NCBI GenBank assembly: GCA_021325455.1
Contig: JAJPHD010000001.1
Location: forward strand, 198,227-262,226
Direction: 5' to 3'
Length of the DNA stretch: 64,000 bases
Source of the DNA: Actinomycetota bacterium
GTDB taxonomy: Bacteria; Actinomycetota; Acidimicrobiia; Acidimicrobiales; JAJPHD01
In this document: positions 23,228-31,837 of the stretch, piece after piece
Numbering within the stretch: the first letter of the stretch is position 1
Layout: each line of letters starts with the position of its first letter
Program-made: the position numbers and the translations under genes
The notes under the pieces: model-generated
Seen by the model: only the letters and a program-made list of their open reading frames with translations
Database searches by the model: none
Told to the model about the DNA's origin: nothing

Positions 23228-24330
23228 CCGGCCACCGCCTCCATCTCCCCCTTGACCAGGTCCCCCAGGGAGCCCTCTCGGACCCTCACCCCGGCGGCCG
23301 GCACCGCCCCGGGCGGGAGGGACCCCGTGGTGGTGAGGATGGTCTGGCCGCCCGGGAGCCGGTCCAGGAGGGCGGCGGACCGGTCCTGGTCCAGCTCGGA
23401 GAAGACGTCGTCGAGGAGGAGCACGGGCTCCTCGCCCACGGCGTCGGCCACCAGGGCGTGGACCCCCAGTCGGAGGGCCAGGGCCAGGCTGCGCTGCTCA
23501 CCCTGCGAGGCGTGGGTGCGGGCCGGCATGCCGCCGAGGGACAGGTCCAGGTCATCCCGATGGGGGCCGATGGTCGTCACGCCCCGGCGGAGGTCGTCGT
23601 CCCGGGCCCCGGCCAGCGCCTCGGAGAGGGCACCACTCCAGGACTTCCGGTAGGCGAGGACCGGGGTGGGACCACCGGCCAGCCCCCGGTAGGCCTCCCC
23701 CACCCGCGGGGCTAGCCTCCCCACCAGGTCCTGGCGGCGCTCGGCAAGCGCCGTTCCCAGCCGGGAGAGCTGGTGGTCCCAGACGTCCAGGGTGCGCGCC
23801 ACGTCAGGCGTGGCCCGGCCGGCGGCCTGACGCAGCAGCACCCCGCGCTGGCGAAGGACCCGCTCCAGGTCGGAGCGCAGCAGGTCGTTCCCCGGATGCA
23901 GGGAAACCAAGCCCTCGTCGAGGAACCGCCTCCTGCCGGCCGGCGACCCCTTCACCAGGTCCAGGTCATCGGGCGAGAACAGCGAGACCCGCAGGGCCCC
24001 GAGCAGGTCCCGGCTCCGGCGGAGAGGCTGGCGGTTCACCTGCACCCGGACCCGCCCCGAGGAGGGCACCAGCGCCTCGATCAGGACCTCGCGGCCGGCG
24101 CTCACCACCTCTGCCCTTAGAGCGGCCTGCTCCGCCCCCAGACGGACCAGGGCCTCGTTGGGCGCACCCCGGTACGACTGCAGGCTCGCCAGCCAGGACA
24201 CCGCCTCCAGCAGGTTCGACTTCCCCTGGCCGTTGGCGCCCACCACCACGGTCAGACCGCTCGGGGCGGGGACCAGGTGGGCAGCCCGGTAGTTGCGGAA
24301 GTCGCTGACCCAGAGCTGCTCGACCCTCAC
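23224..24330 (-). CDS. recF: DNA replication and repair protein RecF
   Basis: SMC-like ATPase that helps RecR and RecO load RecA at gaps. 368 residues with Walker A GANGQGKSN (about 32-40), signature-like SQGEQRSLALALRL (about 275) and Walker B VLLLDDVFSELD (about 305). GTG start; 14 bases after dnaN, in the conserved dnaN-recF-DUF721-gyrB order. Confidence 0.97.
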   Translation of the reverse strand: MRVEQLWVSDFRNYRAAHLVPAPSGLTVVVGANGQGKSNLLEAVSWLASLQSYRGAPNEALVRLGAEQAALRAEVVSAGREVLIEALVPSSGRVRVQVNRQPLRRSRDLLGALRVSLFSPDDLDLVKGSPAGRRRFLDEGLVSLHPGNDLLRSDLERVLRQRGVLLRQAAGRATPDVARTLDVWDHQLSRLGTALAERRQDLVGRLAPRVGEAYRGLAGGPTPVLAYRKSWSGALSEALAGARDDDLRRGVTTIGPHRDDLDLSLGGMPARTHASQGEQRSLALALRLGVHALVADAVGEEPVLLLDDVFSELDQDRSAALLDRLPGGQTILTTTGSLPPGAVPAAGVRVREGSLGDLVKGEMEAVAG

Positions 24331-24344
24331 GGCAAGAGGTACGC

Positions 24345-25514
24345 CTAGCCGTAGCGGGGGGGCATGATCGGCATGATCAGGTAGCGGTAGGGGTCACCCT
24401 CTCCCCCGCTCACCATGGCCGGCTTGGTGGGCTCACCCATCTCGATGAGCACCTCGTCCCCCTGCACCGCCTCCACCCCCTCCATGAGGTACCTGGGGTT
24501 GAAGGCGATCTTGAGCTCGCTGCCCTCGTACTTGGCATCGACCTCCTCGCTGGCCTGCCCCCGCTCGGGGTCGGTGGAGCTCAGCTGGAGGCCCTCGGGG
24601 CCCCCGAGCGACAGGCGCACCGCCGGCGAGCGGTCTTCCTGGGTCAGCAACCTCATCCGCCTCAGCCCGTCCAGCAACGGGTCCTTGCCCACCAGCAGGC
24701 GGTTGGGGTAGCTGGGGGGGAACAGGCTGGCCGTGTTGGGGAAGGTCTGGTTCACCAGCTGGGTCATGAGCACCACCGAGCCCACCTCGAAGGTGGCGTA
24801 GCTCTCCGCCACCCTCAGCCTCACGGTCCTCCCCCCACCCCCTTGTCCCTCGCTGGGCGGGGGCAGAGCCGCCACCCCCGTGCTGGCGCTCAGCAGGCGC
24901 TGCAGCTCCTCCAGGGTGCGGGCCGGCACCAGGACCTGCTCGCCCTCGCCCAGCACGGTCGTGCCCACGAGGTCCCGCTGGGCCAGCCGGTAGGAGTCGG
25001 TGGCCTCCAGCCTGAGCCCGCGCTCGCCCGCCTGGAGGTGCACCGCCGAGAGGGAGGCGGGCCGGTCCTCCCCCTTGGCTGCGGCCCGTACCACCTGGCG
25101 CAGCGCCTCGGCCAGCTCCCTCCCGTCGAGGGACAGGGCCTCTCCCCCCACCACGGGGAGGGCCGGGAACTCCTCCTCGGGGTACGTGCGCACGCTGAAC
25201 TGGGAGTGCCCGGCGTTGATGCGGGCCCCCTCCTCATCGGACTCGACTGTCACCGCGCCAGGGTCCAGGGACCGCACGATGTCGGTGGTAAGGCTGGCGG
25301 GCAGGAGGCAGGACCCGTCACCCATCCCCAGCACGTCGGCCTCGACCCGCACGGTCCGCTCCCGGTCCGTGGCCGTGAGCCGCAGCTTGTCCCCCTCCAG
25401 CACGAACTGCACGCACGACAGGACCTGAGCTCCACCAGCCGAGGTCGATTGGGCCGCCCTGCTGACGACGCCAAGAGCATCTCGCAGGATGTCCCGCTCG
25501 CAGCGCAGCTTCAT
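24345..25514 (-). CDS. dnaN: DNA polymerase III sliding clamp (beta)
   Basis: Ring-shaped processivity factor of 389 residues, three clamp folds. It starts MKLRCERDIL and contains LSAVHLQ, LEATDSYRLA and a C-terminal MPIMPPRYG, close to the usual MP(M/V)R ending that lines the partner-binding pocket. A Gly/Pro loop near residue 220 (PPPSEGQGGGG) is an insertion. Same strand as dnaA with 261 bases between them. Confidence 0.97.
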   Translation of the reverse strand: MKLRCERDILRDALGVVSRAAQSTSAGGAQVLSCVQFVLEGDKLRLTATDRERTVRVEADVLGMGDGSCLLPASLTTDIVRSLDPGAVTVESDEEGARINAGHSQFSVRTYPEEEFPALPVVGGEALSLDGRELAEALRQVVRAAAKGEDRPASLSAVHLQAGERGLRLEATDSYRLAQRDLVGTTVLGEGEQVLVPARTLEELQRLLSASTGVAALPPPSEGQGGGGRTVRLRVAESYATFEVGSVVLMTQLVNQTFPNTASLFPPSYPNRLLVGKDPLLDGLRRMRLLTQEDRSPAVRLSLGGPEGLQLSSTDPERGQASEEVDAKYEGSELKIAFNPRYLMEGVEAVQGDEVLIEMGEPTKPAMVSGGEGDPYRYLIMPIMPPRYG

Positions 25515-25775
25515 CGCCGGCGTCTCCTCTCTTGTCTCTTTGAGGTACCAAGCTCAGTGGGGGAAGTAGGGGTTGTGGATTGTGGATGGTGCCCGGTTGT
25601 CCCTGGTGGGGGCGGATGCGTCCCTCCAGATGTTGTCCCCAGGTTCCCACAGGTGAGCCGCCGAGAAAGGGACTCCTGGGGAAGGGCGCCTCTTGGCACC
25701 CAGGCGGGGGGCCGCTGTCCACAGGCGGGAGCGGCCCCCGTGCACAGCATCCCTGGCCGTCCTGGGGACAAGGCC
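25515..25775. other. Putative origin region (dnaN-dnaA intergenic)
   Basis: Several DnaA-box-like 9-mers cluster here: TGTGGATTG (25574), TGTGGATGG (25581), TTGTCCCCA (25633), CTGTCCACA (25715) and TGGGGACAA (25763). They resemble the high-GC actinobacterial box TTGTCCACA or its complement. The dnaA-dnaN spacer is the usual oriC site in actinobacteria. Gene orientation also reverses close by, beyond dnaA. An obvious AT-rich unwinding element is not visible. Confidence 0.65.
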
Positions 25776-27206
25776 TCACCGGTTGCCCTTGATGTGCAGG
25801 ATGAGGTCCGTCACCTGGTCGTAGATCTGGCGCCGCTCCTTCATGAGCCCGGCGATCTTGTCCACGGCGTGGATGACCGTGGTGTGGTCCCGGCCCCCGA
25901 ACTCCCTGGCGATGGCCGGGTAGCTGAAGTCCGTGAGCTCTCGAAAGACGTACATGCCTATCTGACGGGCGGTGACCAGGGGCCGGCGCCGGTTGGTGCC
26001 GCACAGCTCCTGGACGGTGAACCCGAAGGTCGACGCCGTGGCCTCGAGGATGACCTCGGGGGTGATGCGGTGGGGCTGGTTGGCCTCGAGGAGGTCGGCG
26101 AGGACGTCTTCCACCAGGGCCTTGGTGAGGGGCTGGTGGTTGAGGCTGGCGAAGGCGGTCACCCGGATGAGGGCGCCCTCCAGCTCCCTGATGTTGTCCC
26201 TCACGTGGGTGGCGATGAACTCGAGGACCTCGTCGGGGATCCTGGTGGCCTCGGCCTCGGCCTTCTTGCGCAGGATGGCCAGGCGGGTCTCCAGCTCGGG
26301 GGGGGTGATGTCGGTGATGAGGCCGGACATGAACCGGCTGCGGAGGCGGTCCTCGAGGGTGGAGATGGCCCGGGGCGGGCGGTCGGAGGTGATGACGATC
26401 TGCTTGGAGGCCCCGTACAGGGAGTTGAAGGTGTGGAAGAATTCCTCCTGGAACCTCTCTTTGTTCTCGATGAACTGCACGTCATCCACCAAGAGCACGT
26501 CGCAGAGCCGGTAGTGCTGCTTGAAGGCGGTGGTGGCGGAGCTGCGGATGGCGTCGACGAAGTCGTTGAGGAAGGTCTCGGTGGAGACGTACCTGACCAG
26601 GCGGTCGGGGTAGTTCTCCCGCACGTAGTGGCCGATGGCGTGGAGGAGGTGGGTCTTGCCCAGCCCGGCATCGCCGTAGATGAAGAGGGGGTTGTAGGAG
26701 CGGGCCGGTGTCTCGGCCACAGCCTGGGCGGCGGCGTGGGCGAAGCGGTTGGACGGCCCGATGACGAAGGCGTCGAAGGTGTAGTGGGGGTTGAGTGCTA
26801 TGTCGTCTCCGCTCCCCCGCCGCCGGCCAAGGGCCGGGCCGGGCGAGCTGGTGGCGGGGTGGCCCTGGTTGGCCGTCGGAGGGGGCACCGCTCCCGGAGG
26901 CACGGGGAAGCCGTGCGTGTCACCGGGAGGGACCGAGCCCTGCGGGGTCGGGGAGCCGGGCCGGACGACGAGGCTCACTCCCAGGCGGCGTTCGGGCGAA
27001 GCTACCGACAGAGCCTCCTCCAGCAGGCTCAGGTAGCGGGTCTCGATCCTCTCCTTGGCGAGGAGGTTGGGGACGGCCAGGTGCAGGGCGTCGGACTGGA
27101 CCCCGAGGGGCTCCACGGCCTCGAACCAGGCCCGCCAGGCGGTGTCGGAGATACGGCCCTGCAGGGCCAGGGTGCACTGCGTCCACAGCTGTAAAGCGTC
27201 ATCCAC
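25776..27206 (-). CDS. dnaA: Chromosomal replication initiator DnaA
   Basis: AAA+ initiator that binds DnaA boxes and opens oriC. Walker A GDAGLGKTH, Walker B LLVDDVQF and the DNA-binding signature FGGRDHTTV near the C-terminus are all present. The domain II linker is Pro/Gly-rich. I choose the GTG that gives VDDALQLW (476 residues) because GGGAGG lies upstream and because the earlier possible GTG at 27254 would place DnaA-box-like DNA inside the reading frame; the latter would give 492 residues. Confidence 0.96.
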   Translation of the reverse strand: MDDALQLWTQCTLALQGRISDTAWRAWFEAVEPLGVQSDALHLAVPNLLAKERIETRYLSLLEEALSVASPERRLGVSLVVRPGSPTPQGSVPPGDTHGFPVPPGAVPPPTANQGHPATSSPGPALGRRRGSGDDIALNPHYTFDAFVIGPSNRFAHAAAQAVAETPARSYNPLFIYGDAGLGKTHLLHAIGHYVRENYPDRLVRYVSTETFLNDFVDAIRSSATTAFKQHYRLCDVLLVDDVQFIENKERFQEEFFHTFNSLYGASKQIVITSDRPPRAISTLEDRLRSRFMSGLITDITPPELETRLAILRKKAEAEATRIPDEVLEFIATHVRDNIRELEGALIRVTAFASLNHQPLTKALVEDVLADLLEANQPHRITPEVILEATASTFGFTVQELCGTNRRRPLVTARQIGMYVFRELTDFSYPAIAREFGGRDHTTVIHAVDKIAGLMKERRQIYDQVTDLILHIKGNR

Positions 27207-27540
27207 CAGGTAATTCAGCCTCCCAAACCACAAGCCATCCACAACGATGTCCACAGGATGTGGAAAGGTCCCGCCAACCGCGACCTCCCGCGTTGCTCCA
27301 ACCGCCGGCTCCGGGGAAGCGGGCCTGCTCGGGCTGGCGCTCCAGCAGATGGCCGAGCCGATTCGCCTAAGTAGGGCAAGCTACCACCCCGGAAGGGAGG
27401 GCGGGGCTTGGGATACGGCTAAGTTTCTGAGGTGAGGGGGCGGGCGCCCGGTAGGATCCGGCAGGGACCACCCCAGACCGGGTCTGCCGCAGGACCCCGG
27501 GCCCCGGGGGTGGTGCAGGCGAGAAGCAGCGAGGACATCC
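27207..27540. promoter_or_regulatory. dnaA-rpmH divergent regulatory region
   Basis: Contains box-like CATCCACAA (27236), ATGTCCACA (27247) and a GGATGTGGA in the first 60 bases, then about 200 bases with no evident gene and the rpmH leader. The boxes just before dnaA suggest autoregulation or a second part of the origin. Promoters for both directions must lie here, but I cannot place -10/-35 elements with confidence. Confidence 0.5.
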
Positions 27541-27675
27541 GTGAAGCGCACTTTCCAGCCCAACAACCGAAAGCGGGCCAAGAACCATGGGTTCAGGCAC
27601 CGTATGTCCACCCGGGCCGGGCGGGCCATCCTCCGGGCCCGGCGGCTCAAAGGACGCCACCGGCTGTCCGCCTAG
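27541..27675 (+). CDS. rpmH: 50S ribosomal protein L34
   Basis: A 44-residue, very basic ribosomal protein starting [19 protein letters not shown] and ending GRHRLSA, the full family length. GTG start; GAGGA lies nearby upstream. It is the first gene of the rightward cluster rpmH-rnpA-yidD-yidC-jag. The rnpA frame opens inside it. Confidence 0.97.
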   Translation: MKRTFQPNNRKRAKNHGFRHRMSTRAGRAILRARRLKGRHRLSA

Positions 27676-28039
27676 GCGGGGCGGCCCGGCCATACGGCCT
27701 CAGCGGATCGGGGACCGGCGGACCTTTGCGGCGCTGCGCCGGTCCTCCTGTCGGGTGCGACGAGGCCCGGTCACGGTAACCTGGGTGGGAGGTGACCCGA
27801 CATCGTCAGTTCGGGTCGGTTACGCCATTGGCCGCAAGGTCGGAGGAGCCGTGGAGCGAAACCGGCTCCGCCGGCGGCTGCGGGCCATCTGCGCGGAGGC
27901 CGGCGCGCCGCTGATGGCTGGCTCCTACCTGTTGGCAGTGGCGCCAGGGGCTTCCCAGTTGACGTTCAGAGAGTTGAGGGCATACGTGTACCAGGCCTTG
28001 GAGGCGCTGGCCGCAACCGAGAGAGCGGGTGAGCGGTGA
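27587..28039 (+). CDS. rnpA: Ribonuclease P protein component
   Basis: Protein subunit of RNase P, which trims tRNA 5' ends. The conserved body is [35 protein letters not shown] and [10 protein letters not shown]. The normal N-terminus would fall near [11 protein letters not shown], but there the codon is ATA; no ATG, GTG or TTG occurs in frame between it and an ATG inside rpmH. With that ATG the protein is 150 residues, with an extra Gly/Pro-rich N-terminus. Such rpmH-rnpA overlap is known from Thermus. Initiation at ATA is the alternative. Confidence 0.85.
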   Translation: MGSGTVCPPGPGGPSSGPGGSKDATGCPPRRGGPAIRPQRIGDRRTFAALRRSSCRVRRGPVTVTWVGGDPTSSVRVGYAIGRKVGGAVERNRLRRRLRAICAEAGAPLMAGSYLLAVAPGASQLTFRELRAYVYQALEALAATERAGER

Positions 28040-28299
28040 CGGCGACCCGTGTCGGCACGCGCCCCGCCGGGGAGAGAAGGCTGGCCTTGCCCCAGCGGGC
28101 CCTGATCGGGCTGGTCCGCTCCTACCAGGTCGCCCGCGGGGGGAGGCCCTCGCCCTGCCGGTACGTTCCCAGCTGCTCCGCCTACGCCATCGAGGCCCTG
28201 GAGCGCCATGGCGCCAGGAGAGGGGCATGGCTGGCGGTGCGCAGGCTGCTGCGCTGCCACCCCTGGGGCGGCTTCGGGGCCGACCCGGTGCCGGAGTGA
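28036..28299 (+). CDS. yidD: Membrane protein insertion efficiency factor YidD
   Basis: An 87-residue protein with the family core [22 protein letters not shown] and [17 protein letters not shown]. It assists YidC-dependent insertion at the inner membrane, probably through an amphipathic helix. The GTG start overlaps the rnpA stop. It lies directly before yidC. Confidence 0.95.
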   Translation: MTATRVGTRPAGERRLALPQRALIGLVRSYQVARGGRPSPCRYVPSCSAYAIEALERHGARRGAWLAVRRLLRCHPWGGFGADPVPE

Positions 28300-28396
28300 G
28301 CGGGGTGACCGGGACCGTGGCGGGACGCTTCCCCCTGCCCCCAGTTGTCCACAGTGGGGCTCCCCGGCCCCCGTCGAGAGGTGAGAAGGCCGGAGC

Positions 28397-29836
28397 ATGC
28401 TTCACGCCCTGAACCACGGACCGGGTGCCGTCAGTGGTGCCTTTGTGCTCGTCGGCGGCATCGTGAACGGCATCAACCGGGTCCTCGGGCCCTTGTACCA
28501 CGTGCTGGCCGCCCTGGTGGCCTTCTGGTACGGCGTCTTCCCGAACTACGCCTTCGCCATAGCGCTCTTCACGATCACCGTGATGGTCGTCCTGGCCCCC
28601 CTCACGGTGAAGAGCACCCGGTCCATGCTGGCCATGCAGCGGCTCCAGCCCGAGGTCAAGAAGATCCAGGCCAAGTACAAGGGCGATAGGCAGGCCATGA
28701 ACGAGGAGCTCATGGCCCTGTACAAGGAGCACGGCGTGAGCCCGGCGGGCGGTTGCCTGCCGATGTTCATCCAGCTGCCGGTGTTTTGGGTCCTCTACCA
28801 GGTGATCCTGGGTCTCACCCATCTCAGGACCAACGCCCACAACCAGCCGGTGGTGGTGCACGGGCATACCGTCGCCCAGCCGAAGTACATCTCGCACCAC
28901 AGCCTGCTCTACCAGCACCTGGTGGCGGCCCACGGCCACATGCTGTTCTTGGGCTTCGACCTGGGCAAGACGGCCTTCAACGCTGGTGGCGGGGTCTTCC
29001 ACATCATCCCCTACTGGCTCCTGATCGCGGTCTGCATCGGGCTCCAGTACCTGCAGATGAAGCAGCTCTCGGGCCGCAACCTGCAGCAGAATGCCACCGG
29101 TACCGCTGCCCAGATGCAGAAGTACACGAAGTTCATGCCGTTGATCTTCGGCATCATCTACATCGAGATCCCCGCCGGTGTGAACATCTACTTCTTCGTG
29201 TCCAGCCTGTTCCGGATCGGCCAGCAGGAGCTCATGTACCGCTACGACCCCCAGCTCAAGGCCCATCTGGCTGCCGGCCGCGAGGCCAGGGCGGCCGAGA
29301 CGGTGGAGAGGGCCCCGGCGGCCCGCTCCGCCCAGCCGGCAACGCCGGAGGGAGGCAGGAGGGCGGGGGCCGGGTTCCTGGCCAGCCTGAGGGCGGCCAG
29401 GGCCGAACTGATGCCCAGCGCGGGCGGGGACCAGGCCACGAGGGAGAACCAGGCCAGCTGGGCGCGGCGCGCCCCGACTGAGCGGCGCCCGGCCGGGTCA
29501 GGAGGGGGCGGCCCCAAGGGGCGTCCGTCGTCCACTCCCGGCTCCCGCCGGCAACCGGGCGTCCCGAGACAGGGAGGCGCCCAGGAGCGGCGGGCGGTCG
29601 ACCAGGAGCTGGGCTCGCGCCGGACGGCAGGCAATGGGACCCAGGCCAAGCGGGGAGAGGAGACGGGGGAGAGCCGGGGGCTGGCCCCCACCGGCGGGAG
29701 GACGGCCACCACTGCCCGGGGGAGCAAGGGGAAGGCCTCGGCCCGGCCGACCGGCGGGGGCGGGGGGTCTGCCAGCTCGTCCCCGCCCCGCCAGCAGAAC
29801 CGGTCCCGCTCCAAGAAGCCGCGCCGCCAGCGCTGA
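28397..29836 (+). CDS. yidC: Membrane protein insertase YidC
   Basis: Insertase for membrane proteins, alone or with SecYEG. The conserved hydrophobic core spans about residues 20-290 with five membrane segments (ALFTITVMVVLAPLT, GGCLPMFIQLPVFWVLY and KFMPLIFGIIY). The large periplasmic domain of Gram-negative YidC is absent, as in Gram-positives. From about 300 to 479 the protein is a long hydrophilic tail rich in Arg, Ala and Gly, ending in a basic RSKKPRRQR; basic tails of this kind contact ribosomes. Longer than typical for the family. Confidence 0.95.
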   Translation: MLHALNHGPGAVSGAFVLVGGIVNGINRVLGPLYHVLAALVAFWYGVFPNYAFAIALFTITVMVVLAPLTVKSTRSMLAMQRLQPEVKKIQAKYKGDRQAMNEELMALYKEHGVSPAGGCLPMFIQLPVFWVLYQVILGLTHLRTNAHNQPVVVHGHTVAQPKYISHHSLLYQHLVAAHGHMLFLGFDLGKTAFNAGGGVFHIIPYWLLIAVCIGLQYLQMKQLSGRNLQQNATGTAAQMQKYTKFMPLIFGIIYIEIPAGVNIYFFVSSLFRIGQQELMYRYDPQLKAHLAAGREARAAETVERAPAARSAQPATPEGGRRAGAGFLASLRAARAELMPSAGGDQATRENQASWARRAPTERRPAGSGGGGPKGRPSSTPGSRRQPGVPRQGGAQERRAVDQELGSRRTAGNGTQAKRGEETGESRGLAPTGGRTATTARGSKGKASARPTGGGGGSASSSPPRQQNRSRSKKPRRQR

Positions 29837-29993
29837 TGGGCGCGGGGGGCGGCCTCAGCGTCGCCAGGGCGTGCCGGCCCGAGCGGTTCCGGGACCCCCG
29901 CCAGGCCGGCCTCCGTGCCGGGGGAATGGGTCTGGGCCGCCCCGGGGAAACTTAGGGCCGGCGGCAGCCCCTAGGTCCAGGTGAGATCTGAAG

Positions 29994-30827
29994 ATGGAAT
30001 GGATTGAGACAACCGGGAAGACACTGGAAGAGGCCCAGCGGACGGCCTTGGAGCAGCTTGGCGTGGCCATGGACGAGGCCGAGTTCGAGGTCCTGAGCGA
30101 GCCCCGAGCGGGGCTGTTCGGGCGGAGCCGGGGGCAGGCCCGGGTGCGGGCCCGGGTCCGTCCCCGGCCGCCCCGCCCCAAGGAGGACCGCCGGGACCGC
30201 CGCCGTCGCCCTGGGTCGTCGGCGGACGGGAAGAGGCGGGGGGCGGGCCGTGAGCGGGCCGGGCAGCGCGACAATGGGCAGGTCCAGGAAGGAGCATCGG
30301 TCATGAGCGCCAGCGGCGAAGAAGGAAGTGACGGTCCCGAGCTGGGGATTGAGGTGCCCCTGGCCCAGCAGGCCGAGGTGGCGGAGCGCTTCCTCACCGG
30401 AGTGCTGGATCGCTTCGGGCTCCCGGCCACCCTCGAGGTGAGGGAGCTCGACGCCGACACCGTGGAGCTGGCCATCCAGGGAGGGGACCTCGGCCTCCTC
30501 ATCGGGCCTCGGGGCACCACGGTGGAGGCGCTTCAGGATCTCACCCGCACCGTGGTGCAGCGCCGGACGGGAGCCCGCCGGGGCCGGATCCTGGTCGACG
30601 TGGCAGGCTACCGCCAGAGGCGCCGGCAGGCCCTGGAGAGGTTCGTGCGCAGTGTGGCCGAGCAGGTCCTGAGGGAGGGCCGTGAACAGGTGCTGGAACC
30701 CATGGGACCACCCGACCGCAAGGTGGTGCATGACACCATCAACACCATCCCCGGGGTGACCACCCGCTCACGGGGGGAGGAGCCCCAGCGCCGGGTAGTG
30801 ATTGTCCCCCAGCGCGACGAGAGCTGA
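29994..30827 (+). CDS. jag: Jag/KhpB RNA-binding protein (SpoIIIJ-associated)
   Basis: RNA-binding protein of 277 residues. The Jag N-terminal domain (about 1-50) begins WIETTGKTLEEAQ; a long basic/acidic linker follows. The KH domain (about 130-200) carries LLIGPRGTTVEALQ, and the R3H domain closes the protein with RKVVHDTIN and a His-poor basic end. It is known as KhpB in firmicutes and works with KhpA in cell-wall and RNA control. The gene follows yidC in the usual order. Confidence 0.93.
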   Translation: MEWIETTGKTLEEAQRTALEQLGVAMDEAEFEVLSEPRAGLFGRSRGQARVRARVRPRPPRPKEDRRDRRRRPGSSADGKRRGAGRERAGQRDNGQVQEGASVMSASGEEGSDGPELGIEVPLAQQAEVAERFLTGVLDRFGLPATLEVRELDADTVELAIQGGDLGLLIGPRGTTVEALQDLTRTVVQRRTGARRGRILVDVAGYRQRRRQALERFVRSVAEQVLREGREQVLEPMGPPDRKVVHDTINTIPGVTTRSRGEEPQRRVVIVPQRDES

Positions 30828-31581
30828 GCGGGGACCGGCAGGAGGCCGGTCAGCCCGGCTCTGGGACCAGCTCGTGGACGCCCTGGGGGAGGCCCGTCGG
30901 CTGGGCTTCCTCGGGCCCGGGCCCCTGGAGCGCCAGCTGGCCCAGGGCCAGGCCTTCGCCCGGGTGCTGGCCGACCGGCTCCCCCCGGACCGGGGCCCCT
31001 TGCTGGACCTGGGGGCCGGCGGTGGCCTCCCCGGCTTGGTCATGGCGGTGGCGGGGGTAGCCGGGCACCTCATCCTGGTGGATGCCAGCCTCCGGCGGAC
31101 GGACTTCCTGGAACGGGCAGTGCGCAACCTCGGCCTCGAGGAGCGGGCCACGGTGGTGAGGGGCCGGGCCGAGGAGCTGGGGCGCCTGTCCCACTACCGG
31201 GAGGCCTTCGCGGCAGTCGTATCGAGGGGCTTCGGCCCGCCGGCCGTGACAGCCGAGTGCGCCTCACCGTTCCTGGCCCCCGGAGGGATACTGCTCGTGT
31301 CCGAGCCTCCTCCGGAGAGCAGCGACCGGGGCCGGTCCGTCCCGAGCGAAGAGGGGAAAGGTGCTGGGGGGGGCGGGGAAGGGCAGAGGGCCCGGGGCGG
31401 TCCCGACCCGGAGGAAGACCGGCGGTGGCCGGCGGCAGCCCTGGAGAGACTGGGTCTGACCCCCGAGAGACGGATCAGCTGCCAGGGCTTCAGCTTCCAG
31501 GTGCTCACCAAGAGCGCGCCCTGCCCCCAGGGCTTCCCCCGTCGATCGGGAGTGCCGAGGAAGCGGCCCCTGTTCCCATGA
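30802..31581 (+). CDS. rsmG: 16S rRNA (guanine-527-N7) methyltransferase RsmG
   Basis: SAM-dependent methyltransferase of the 530 loop of 16S rRNA; loss gives low-level streptomycin resistance. The SAM site is LLDLGAGGGLPGLV (about 69-82). VDASLRRTDFLERAVRNLGLE and VVSRGF match RsmG. An Arg/Gly-rich insertion (about 170-215) interrupts the C-terminal part. TTG start overlapping jag by 26 bases. Confidence 0.93.
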   Translation: MSPSATRAERGPAGGRSARLWDQLVDALGEARRLGFLGPGPLERQLAQGQAFARVLADRLPPDRGPLLDLGAGGGLPGLVMAVAGVAGHLILVDASLRRTDFLERAVRNLGLEERATVVRGRAEELGRLSHYREAFAAVVSRGFGPPAVTAECASPFLAPGGILLVSEPPPESSDRGRSVPSEEGKGAGGGGEGQRARGGPDPEEDRRWPAAALERLGLTPERRISCQGFSFQVLTKSAPCPQGFPRRSGVPRKRPLFP

Positions 31582-31662
31582 GGCACGAAGGTGAGGGCCA
31601 GGTGGGCCGGGCCCACGGCCATTCGCCCGCCGCCGGGGGCCCAGGTCAATGGCTGACCGGAT

Positions 31663-31678
31663 TGTTCCACGTGAAACA
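31663..31678. other. parS: parS site 1 (ParB binding)
   Basis: TGTTCCACGTGAAACA, one mismatch from the near-universal parS TGTTTCACGTGAAACA. About 4.5 kb from the origin side of dnaA, in the rsmG-parA gap. Confidence 0.9.
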
Positions 31679-31744
31679 GGTCTCGTGCTTGGGGCCCAGC
31701 CGGGGAGTCCTGGCCCTCGGCCTCCAGGTAGTACCGGGAGGGAG

Positions 31745-31760
31745 GGTTTCACGTGAAACC
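31745..31760. other. parS: parS site 2 (ParB binding)
   Basis: GGTTTCACGTGAAACC, a perfect palindrome matching the parS core GTTTCACGTGAAAC. It lies directly upstream of parA, 66 bases from site 1, so ParB bound here could also control the parAB promoter. Confidence 0.95.
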
Positions 31761-31837
31761 ACGGTCCTTGACCCGGGGTGCAGGGGGCGAAAGGATCGGG
31801 GGATGTGCCAGGGCTCGAGGAGGTCGGGGGAGCGGCC

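Noticed and set aside
24843..27194. A 783-codon plus-strand frame across dnaN and dnaA
   Set aside because: Antisense shadow created by high GC; dnaN and dnaA are unmistakable on the other strand.
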